Notes under the pieces: model-generated
Databases searched by the model: none
What the model saw: the letters and a program-made list of their open reading frames with translations, nothing else
What the model was told of the DNA's origin: nothing
From: Trametes villosa
Lineage: Eukaryota > Basidiomycota > Agaricomycetes > Polyporales > Polyporaceae
NCBI GenBank assembly: GCA_002964805.2
Contig: PUDQ02000126.1
Coordinates: 1 to 64,000 of the forward strand
DNA length: 64,000 bases
Direction: 5' to 3'
Part shown: one piece after another, positions 56,537 through 64,000 of the stretch
Layout: every line of letters starts with the position of its first letter
Position numbering within the stretch: position 1 is the first letter of the stretch
Translations under genes and position numbers: made by a program

Positions 56537-57951
56537 TGTTACATCCCGTATGCCACTTCTGAAGGTTCAGACCTCAGGTCCGCCATGTTTGCCCATGTCC
56601 ACTGTACATCCATTTATGTCTGCTATATATCCGCCATGTCCGCGATGTGTGTCATGTCTGCTTATGTATGACCTACTTACTCTGCTTGCTTACTCCGCTC
56701 ATTACCAACAGTATTGACTCAGAGGGACAAAGGCAATAGCTTATTGTATTCGAACTTTCCTCTTTCGGACTCCCTTTTACAATGTTTTCTATTGTCTCAT
56801 CAGAACAAATAGATTACTTCCATAAATACTTGCCTGGATGTAGACTATTCCACAGTTTGTATATTATGTTGTAACGCACCATATCTGTGCTCAATCTACT
56901 CCTCCGCATTCCTTCACTCTTGTCTGACCTCCTCCGCTCGTCCGCCTCTGACCTCCTCCGCTCGTCCGCCTCTGACCTCCAAACCCCGCCTGTACCCTTG
57001 TCTGAAGTCAAGGACACAACTTCACAACTTAGACTCAAGGTGTTGCTAATAGCCTTGCCGAAGTCCTGTTAGGGCCGTGCGGGCTTTAAGTCCGGAACCG
57101 GTCGGAGTTGACAGCTCCGAAGCGCGGGAAAGCGGAGCTCCGAACTCCGAAGGCGCGGGAAAGCGGACCTGGGCTTCGGAGGTCGGACTTGTCGGACGTA
57201 GCAGAGCAGAGGTCCGAACGGAGGCCCACACAAGGGAGGACTTCAGCGAAGCTATTAGCAACACCAGAGACCCTTGCCACTTGTCCTCAGATTTCGGAGG
57301 TGGACAGGTCCGATGTCCGGAGGTCCGACACCGGAATGTTGGACTTACCGGACTAGGAAGGTCGGAGCTACCGGACGACGAGCAGAGGAAGCGGAAGAAG
57401 TAGATTCGGAGAGAAGTAGAAGGAGTGTACAGATGTAGGGGTAAACGAGATGGGTAACGAGATATCCGAACTGAGTAGCTACAACATACCAGCTACGTAT
57501 ATATAGACTACGAGCCAATTGTTATACCACAACAATAAGAGCGGACTAATAAGGAAGGTAAAAGCGGAATAAGGTCGGAACTCGGGGAAGACAATAAGAC
57601 TATTGTTCTAATCGGAATAGAAGCGGAAAAGCGGAGTAAGTAAGTCTGAAACGTCGGACAAGCGGAGTTAAGTCTGATAAGTGCGGAGTAAGCGGAGTTA
57701 AGTCCGATAAGAGCGGACTTAGCGGACCAAAAGCGGAGTAAAAGCGGAGCAAAAGCGGACCAAAGCGGAGTTGAGTCCGCAGGTGTCGGAGGTCGCACGG
57801 GGCGTAACAAGTCCTTACCCTTGTGCGTTCCTCCCGGGTCCAGGCCCGACCTGACTCCGACTCCGACTACTAATCCCCAACCTCCGACCTCTGAGCTCCA
57901 ACCCCTGAAGTCTGGCCCCAACTCAGTCCCCCGATCTGCACGGTCAAAACA
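56537..57951 (+). mobile_element. Solo LTR family A, interrupted
   Basis: Starts TGTTACATCCCGTATGCC and ends CACGGTCAAAACA. The flanks are GTTGC (56532-56536) and GTTAC (57952-57956), a 5-bp duplication with one change. Without the 743-bp insert and its duplication it is 667 bp, close to the 661 bp of the copy at 16848. Base changes suggest it is older than that copy. Confidence 0.9.
57067..57809 (+). mobile_element. Solo LTR family B, nested in family A
   Basis: 743-bp LTR starting TGTTAGGGCCGTGCGGGC and ending GGGGCGTAACA, flanked by a perfect 5-bp duplication AGTCC (57062-57066 and 57810-57814). It is nearly identical to the inverted partial copy at 1-433. CGGA/TCCG-rich; no coding function. 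Confidence 0.95.
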
Positions 57952-58613
57952 GTTACACTCTAAGAGCATTCCACGTGTTCTTTGTGAAGTCCCGGCATAT
58001 CCTTCAGCAGAAACATTGTGTGACTATTTGAAATCATCCCAGCATGCTCGCAATGAAAACATGACACACCACACCTCGAGAACATTACTGCTGTTTTCGG
58101 TATGATTCCAGACTATCCCCCCCGAAAACATGGATGGCAATTGCCTTTCAATTCACGCCATGTTTTTGACATGTTTCCCGCAGAAAAACTCTATCTTGCC
58201 CGCTGCGGCACTCTGCAGCAGTGCGTCGGCGCTTGCGTCACTTTTGCCATGCCCACAGCTATTGGGTGGCAGACAAGAACAAGTTTAGAACTCCTGTCAT
58301 TCGAATTGCTTAACATCAAGGACACCACTTCTGCAAGTATAACACAGTAGGTGAGCACAGAATCCGTGGAATTAGATATCGGTTATGACATTTACCATGC
58401 CGGCCTATGTATAGTATATAACTTCATTTCCTCCCCCCCCCTTCTCGAAGTTCAATCGCACACATCCCCGGAAGCCGTCTATTGCTACAAACCGTATTGC
58501 GTACCAAAGAAGCAAGATTACTAGCATTAGCGGTGGTAGGAGTATCCATAATGTACCCAAGGTATACAACAACAGCGACACGCACAAGCCTAGTAGCGCC
58601 ACAGCCCTCACTG
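57952..58613. other. Intergenic, no gene seen
   Basis: Boundary between the transposon island and the host genes, 3' of the SPX-RING gene. A C-rich run is at about 58432-58443. No ORF or RNA gene was supported. Confidence 0.5.
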
Positions 58614-60447
58614 TTACATCATTATACAGCCCCTGACGTCGAGCCCGAGCTCCTGCATCTCCTCCTCGGCGGCCTCGCGCTCGTTCTGCTGCAGCTTCTT
58701 CTTCGCCTCGAGCGGGAACCAGTCCTTCATGAAGTTGAGCAACGCCCAGTCCACGTTTGCTGTTCGCATGCCCCGGTCAGTTATCAAGAACGGCAGGCTG
58801 AATCTGAGAAACACGGAAACTCACATCGATCGGCGGATAGCACGGTAGGTGCGCGGCATATCGGACAATGCTCCTCCCCCCGCTTCTGCAACTTGACCAA
58901 ACACCTACATCGACCAAACACCGTCAGCCCTCACATCCCCATAGCCATCTCCCCATCCCCATCCCCACTCACCTAACACAGAACAGATGGCTACAATGCA
59001 GCCTAATCGGCTTGAACGCAAGCCCCGTGCAGATCACACACGAATAGTCGTCGATGTGCGGGATGATCGGGAGCAGCGTCTCCGTGAGCGCCTGCACGAG
59101 GAGGAGCGAGAGCGTGAGCGTCTCGCTCGTGCGCGCGGGGTGCGCGCGCGAGAGCACGAGCGCGCCGCCCTCGGCCTCGGGGCGCACGACGAAGGGCGAG
59201 GTGAGGTCGGGCGCGAGCGGCAGCGCGGTGCGCTTCGCGTGCTTCTTCAGGATCTTGCGCGTCGCTTCCGAGGTGACATGCTGGAACTAACCTGGCGAGT
59301 CAGCAGGGGTGTTGGCGTGTGGGACAAGGGGCGAGCGTACCTTTCGCAGGTCCAGGATGAAGGTGTTGAGCTCCATGAACGTCTTCAGAGCAACGCGACT
59401 CTGTTTCATGCGGAGCTTGAGCGCGCCCTTCGATATTCGCTCGTTCAAGTCCGCCAAAAACGTCCGCAGCCGCGCCTCCGCGTCCTCAACCTCCCTCTCT
59501 CCGCGAAACCGCTCCTGGTGCCCTTGGAAAATGTCCGCTTCCATGTACAGTTGGAATATCTGCCGCCATGTGTCCAAGTCCGAGCGCGAGTTGAGAGCAA
59601 GGGAGTGAGAGGAGACGGAGATATTCGCAGGGTCGGAGGAATATCGGGAATGTGGATGAAAAGCTGAGGAATGGGACTGTGGGCGTGAGGCGGAGGATAT
59701 GTCCTGGGAGAGCGAGCGGAGTGATGACTCGAACTCTGCTCGCTTCGTGACAAGGTAGGCAGCGAGGGAGTTGAGGGCTTCGGTGAGGGTGCGGAAAAAG
59801 GTGGTATCGGAAACAAGGGGTATGATCAGCTCGGCGGGGAGGGCGCTGCATGGGGAGGTTTGGGACCAGTGTGGAGAAAAGAGGCGAGAGGTGCTCACCT
59901 GGTTGTAGCTGTGCTCAAGGAAAGCTCGCCTTCGGAAGCGTCCTGGGAATCTGCATCCGATTGCCCGGGGTTCAACGACGAGCTCAATGCACTACGGATG
60001 ATTTCCTCGGGTATTGGAAGGCTGAGGGTGGACTCGGTCTTTGGCGGTGCGGTGGATGGGCCTGCTTCATCGGATGGAGGGGGTTCATCCGACTCGAGAC
60101 GGAGGCGGAGGCGGGGCTCGACATGGTCGGCGACGTTCGCGAGTTCATAGATGACGCGCGGACCGATAGATGGCTCGGGAGGTGGGCTACCCTCTCGTTG
60201 TTTACCCTTGTCGGTGGATGTGGATGGGGGTTGTACGACGCCGTGGAGGATGTCTGGAGAGAGGCCTGGACAAAGTCTATTCAGCCGCCGGGGCAGGGAG
60301 GGGCACACGACCAGACGCACCGAGGGATGTAAGCTCTGCGACGATCTGGTTGATGATCTTCTTGAGCTGTCTGTACTGGATCGCGCTCTCGCGCAGTTCT
60401 GGCGGGAGGGTGAGGAGGAGCTGAGCGTAAGTCTTTGAGAAGTGCAT
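58614..60447 (-). CDS. SPX-RING E3 ubiquitin ligase
   Basis: Six exons (60447-60312, 60265-59899, 59845-59341, 59280-58973, 58904-58825, 58759-58614) total 1542 nt and give a clean 513-residue frame. The N-terminus MHFSKTYAQLLLTLP and LKKIINQI form the start of an SPX domain, a cytosolic sensor of inositol pyrophosphates and phosphate. A low-complexity Ser/Pro-rich stretch interrupts it, and helices with FFRTLTEALNSLAAYL follow. Near the C-terminus is a C3HC4 RING finger (CVICTGL, CSHLFC, CPICRAP), then a Lys/Glu-rich helix (EAKKKLQQNEREAAEEE). The SPX plus RING order matches fungal ligases such as fission yeast Pqr1, which restrains phosphate uptake; that role here is inferred from family. 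It is divergent from the next gene with only 85 bases between start codons. Confidence 0.88.
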
Positions 60448-60532
60448 CGCGGTCGGGCAGAGAGTGTGATGGACAACAAGCGCCCGTGCGCTCTTGCTCT
60501 TGAGCGCGACACCGCGCTCCGTCCTGCACGCC
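60448..60532. promoter_or_regulatory. Short bidirectional promoter
   Basis: Only 85 bases separate the ATG of the SPX-RING gene (60447, minus) and the chosen ATG of the mitochondrial protein gene (60533, plus), so the two genes must share regulatory sequence or have promoters in each other's 5' ends. No TATA box seen. An in-frame upstream start at about 60494 for the plus-strand gene is less likely. Confidence 0.45.
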
Positions 60533-61838
60533 ATGGCCTCCTCCTCCCTCCGCTCCGCCCTTGGCGCGACGTCGCGCACTTGTCGTGCTCAACAACCTCT
60601 CAGGCACTCTCTTTTCCGGTTGAAATGTCGGGCGTTGTCTGCGGCCGCCCCGCACGAACCTACTCCGCATTCGAACGCGCTCGACCCCGGACCGGCTCTG
60701 CTTCCCCCAGCCTCGGCTAGCTCTTCTTCCTCGCTGCTTAACTCGTCTGGTGGAACAGAACCAGGGCCCCCGAACCCGAGGAAGGACCATCATGGAGAAC
60801 TTTCGGACCAGGAGTGGGAAATTCGGACAGGTGAGCTTCTTTCCGTCGCGCGTTCCTTCAGGCTGGAGAGGCTGATGCTACCCCAGCACCTGCCTCTCGA
60901 ACCATGTATCCTACTCTACTTACATTCCAATACGATGCTTCGTATCTTATATGCTCCCATTCCGTTGTCTTGTCTGTACTGTTCGAACCTCACCTGAACA
61001 TCCAGGACGCGGCATCTACATCCTCCAACAGACCCTCCCCACCTTCTTCTCCACAGGCCTCATCTCCTCCGTCGACACCTCAAACACAAACTCCCGCTCC
61101 AAACACGACGACGACACCTCCATCTACAGCCCTAACATTCGCCTAGTGTACCGTCCACCCACGCCCTTTCCGCCTCCCTTCCCGCGTACCCTCCAGGTCG
61201 AAGGTCCGTAACCCGCCCACGCCTTTCCTCTCCCCCTCCTACATCCCCAAACACTCGCAACTCACGCGTCGCACAGGCATCTCGCTCTACCTGACCTCCT
61301 CCGTGCTCCTCCGGCACACCCTCAACGCGCTCTACACCGACCTCCGCGTCGAGCTCCAGCGCGTCCGGGTGCACGGCCCGCGCTCCTCCTCCACCTCCGG
61401 CCTCAGCGCCCCCGCCGACGCGCCCGGCACGCAGACGCAGACGCGCAGCATCCGCGAGAAGAGCCTCTTCGTCGGCCTCTCCGTCCGCGGCACGAACCGT
61501 GTCAGCAAGGCCGAGGCCGGCTGGGAGGTGTACGTCCCCCTCCCTGTTCTGCCCCCGTTCATCCCGTTCACCCGGATTGCTGAATACGCAGGAACTCGAC
61601 GTACACGTTCTCGCCCGTGACGGGCCTCATCCACCTGCACGCCATCGACTCGATCCACCCTGCGCCGCACCAGGCCTTCTTCGACGCCCTCCAGGCCGCG
61701 CTCAACAAGATCGGCCTCGGCAGCCCCCCGACCCCAGGCGAAGGCGCGGGCGCAGGCGGCATGGCGCGCACCTCTTCCCCGCCGCAGTCTCAGCCTCAAC
61801 CCCAGGCCCAACTGGAGCCGGTGCCCAATCGGTCATGA
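60533..61838 (+). CDS. C6orf136/DUF2358-type mitochondrial protein
   Basis: Four exons (60533-60830, 61006-61203, 61277-61529, 61592-61838) give 996 nt, a 331-residue protein with all joins in frame. The N-terminus is rich in Ser, Arg and Ala without acids (MASSSLRSALGATSRTCR), like a mitochondrial targeting peptide. The folded part has IYILQQTLPTFFSTGL, YSPNIRLVYRPP, LTSSVLLRHTLNALYTDLRV, GLSVRGTNRV and STYTFSPVTGLIHLHAIDSI. This order resembles the DUF2358 family (human C6orf136), whose biochemical role is not known to me. The Ala/Gly/Pro/Gln-rich C-terminal tail is likely disordered. Convergent with ULA1. Confidence 0.78.
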
Positions 61839-62121
61839 AGGTCCTCCAATACGATAGTGGTAGTAATCGCCTAGTAGGATTCGGTGTACACGTACTCTCC
61901 CTGCACGGACATAGACCCTCCCCACTCATCCCGTCCCATCACAGCAGTCTCCCCACTCTTGCAATCCCAATGACATTCCGTGAACACAGTGCATTGCATC
62001 AGATGCGCGCAAAGCAATTGACAAAGCAACCAGACTCTATATTACATTTCCTCAGGCTCTACCGACTTCACCGCTTGCATCATCATCTTGCATCCCCTCG
62101 AATCCTCGCCATGGTGCGCGC
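61839..62121. other. Convergent intergenic region
   Basis: 283 bases between the stop codons of the DUF2358 gene and ULA1. It should hold both 3' ends. No other feature seen. Confidence 0.5.
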
Positions 62122-64000
62122 TCACCCGACGACGCCCGTCCACGAATCGACGAGGTCGACGACGCAGTACCCGTTCAGCGGCACGTACTGCTCCGTGATC
62201 ATCTTGATCGCCTCTTGCGCGACGAGCCCGCCCAGGAACGCCGCCATGTTCGGGAGGTCCGCCGTCGGCGCGCGGGCGCTGCAGCAGTGCGCGTGAGCAT
62301 GCAAAGTCGCGAAGATGAGAGAGAGGGTGACAGAACGCGTACATTTCGCCAATAGCCGCGTCGAGCTCCTCGGGGAGCTCGACGCCGCTGCCTGCGAGGG
62401 CGATGACCTCGCCCTTGAGCGCGTCTTCTGTGATTTTCGAGGGTTCTATACAGGGTGTATCAGCATCGGGGATTCAGCGTGAGCAGACTAGACTCACCAG
62501 AGCCCTTCGCCAGCAAGTTGGTCAACGCAGACAAGGCAAGGTGCGTCGACGTCTCGCGTGGTGCCGCCGCGATCGAGTTCGCTGTATCACGCTAGTGTCA
62601 GGGAACCGCTTCGTGCTCAATCAAGCGCAACATACCGATAGCCTCCCGGTCCCCGTCAAACGCGCCCCACCGCTTCCCGCGCAACACTCTCAGATGGTGC
62701 GAGTTCTTCACGAACGTATCCACCTCCTCGGGGTTCGCGCCCGCCGCAGCCTCAGGGTGCTTCTCCTTGAACAACGCCTTGAACTTGTCCTGTACCCAGC
62801 CCTCTCGTTAGCTCCATTCCCACAAACAGGGAGCCCTAGACAAACCTTCTCGACCTCCGCGTGCTGGCGGTAAAGGTTCTGCAAGCGGACGTAGCTCTCC
62901 GTGTCGGACTTCATGTCGGGGAGCGTCGCGCTGAGCGGGAGCGTGCCCGGGCCCGACGCGTCCTTCGTGAAGTCCGCGAGCGCGTCCAGTAGCGAATGGA
63001 ACGTCGCGTGCCGCTGGTGCGCCGCGCTGGACGACGGCAGCGGGGACAGGGAAAACAGCGCCTGGACGTCAGAGGGGATCTAAGGCTATGTCAGTCTCTG
63101 CGGGCCCGGCATGGTACATTGACAGGACGAACGGCGGGCTCGGACCAGACGCGCCACGCTTGCGCCTCGGCCTCGTCGAAGTTCTCCTCGTCCTGCTTGA
63201 CCTTGAGCGCGAGGATGCCCTTCTTGAATTCCTTCTTCTCTGCCATCGTCTTCGGCAGGTTACCATCGTGCTACCGCGTGCCGTCAGCTCGCGTGTATGA
63301 TTCCCCACCTTTTACGTGAATGCTTACGCTCTTCCGCCACTCATCGACCTGTCGTACAAGGATGACGACAAAGGGGATGTGCCCATGTTCTGTGGGGTCC
63401 AGGTTCTGCAAGTCGAGACTGCGTGCCCATTCGAGTAGAGCGGGGAAAGGCCGGGTGATGCGCAATGAAGGCGCATTCTCCGAGTGGGATTGTGACACTA
63501 CCTACGCGTGAGCCACCGGTAATCACGTACACGCATCTCTGGGACCTACCGCAATGTTCGTGATACTGTATGTGGAACTCGGCCAGGAAGCCTGCGGAAC
63601 GAACAGTCACGAGCGGTGGGCCTTCTGGGTTAGACCAGAGCAGCGCAGAGAGCTCCTCGAGGGTGGGTTTGTCCAAGTTGTGTGCAATGATGATCGAGAA
63701 GCCAGTAAGCCAGTCCTTTCCCTGCTCCGTCGCAAGGAGGTCTTTGACGTCCTTGAGCACAGGTTCACCCTGGACGCTCTCGTTCAGTTCGCGGAGGAGG
63801 GGCACGGCCTCCTGCGCGCGGGGCTTCCCTATGCTCTCGCGCGCGTTGAGGAAGAAGTTGTTCCCCGCATCTGCGGGTGTGGTGATAGCAGCATCGAGGA
63901 TAGAGAAGTGGCCAATGCCGGGGAGGACAAGGTTCTTGAGGATGGAGGTGGATGTGGCTGAAGAGGAAACGACAAGGATGCGCGAGGACTCGAGCGCGGC
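62122..64000 (-). CDS. ula1: NEDD8-activating E1 regulatory subunit (ULA1/APPBP1), 5' end missing
   Basis: Minus-strand multi-exon gene running off the right edge. The first visible exon reads ILKNLVLPGIGHFSILDA and DAGNNFFLNARESIGKPRA, the adenylation-fold signature of the APPBP1/ULA1 half of the NEDD8 E1. Later exons give FPALLEWARSLDLQNLDP, HIPFVVILVRQVDEWR, KTMAEKKEFKKGIL, DEENFDEAEA, IPSDVQALF, GTLPLSATLPDMKSDTESY, VRLQNLYRQHAEVEK and the C-terminal AAFLGGLVAQEAIKMITEQ, with the stop at 62122. This subunit pairs with UBA3 and has no catalytic Cys, consistent with the sequence. About 20-30 N-terminal residues lie outside. Introns near 63500-63550, 63250-63330, 63075-63130, 62795-62845, 62585-62635 and 62285-62345 are short. 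Confidence 0.93.

Noticed and set aside
1..64000. tRNA, rRNA or CRISPR features
   Set aside because: No cloverleaf with A and B boxes, no rRNA-like sequence and no spaced direct-repeat array were seen on reading both strands; CRISPR is not expected in a fungus.

Overview
The window reads as a genomic island of a basidiomycete fungus, most likely an Agaricomycete. Three observations support this. Genes are cut by many short introns of about 45-80 bases with GT..AG ends. The three recognisable host genes at the right end have a fungal layout. The rest is a dense, nested mix of fungal transposons: BED-finger hAT elements, a Ty1/copia element, TG..CA solo LTRs, MITEs and a pogo/DDE_1 remnant. No species is named; that would need a database search.

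Layout. 1-5.2 kb: edge of a solo LTR (family B), a hairpin-rich element (X, copy 1), the C-terminal half of a hAT transposase, an accessory gene ('ORF2') and an ACCCG-rich hAT terminus. 5.2-7.4 kb: no gene recognised. 7.4-12.9 kb: nested remnants, comprising a Ser/Pro-rich ORF, a minus-strand hAT split by a 520-bp MITE with a perfect 8-bp target duplication, a second hAT terminus, an LTR-like promoter/leader with heat-shock-element arrays, and another ORF2 copy. 12.9-20.7, 25.6-29.5, 40.3-49 and 50.5-55.9 kb: AT-rich, essentially non-coding, diverged copies of one large repeat family with conserved ends and conserved internal hairpins. 16.2-18.3 kb: X copy 2 split by a solo LTR (family A), then a hAT N-terminal fragment. 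20.684-25.569 kb: a complete hAT (terminal inverted repeats and 8-bp duplication both perfect) with an 11-exon transposase broken by a 35-bp tandem duplication, plus its own ORF2. 29.5-34.6 kb: decayed transposon-associated genes. 35.4-38.96 kb: a Ty1/copia gag-pol with a dead reverse transcriptase. 56.5-57.95 kb: a family A solo LTR with a family B solo LTR nested inside it. 58.6-64 kb: ordinary host genes, namely an SPX-RING ubiquitin ligase (minus), a mitochondrial C6orf136/DUF2358-type protein (plus) and ULA1, the regulatory subunit of the NEDD8 E1 (minus, cut by the window edge).

How the parts relate. Target-site duplications give an order of events. The AT-rich repeat was hit by the full hAT; X was hit by LTR A; LTR A was hit by LTR B; a hAT exon was hit by a MITE; hAT fragments were hit by the AT-rich repeat. 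The most interesting unnamed item is ORF2, a small gene lying downstream of the transposase in two hAT copies and probably belonging to a third. The three copies share a C-terminal motif and an intron at or within one codon of the same place. Other unexplained structures are hairpins that keep their loop and flanks while the stem sequence differs, and a promoter-like stretch with five heat-shock-element arrays upstream of a TATA box.
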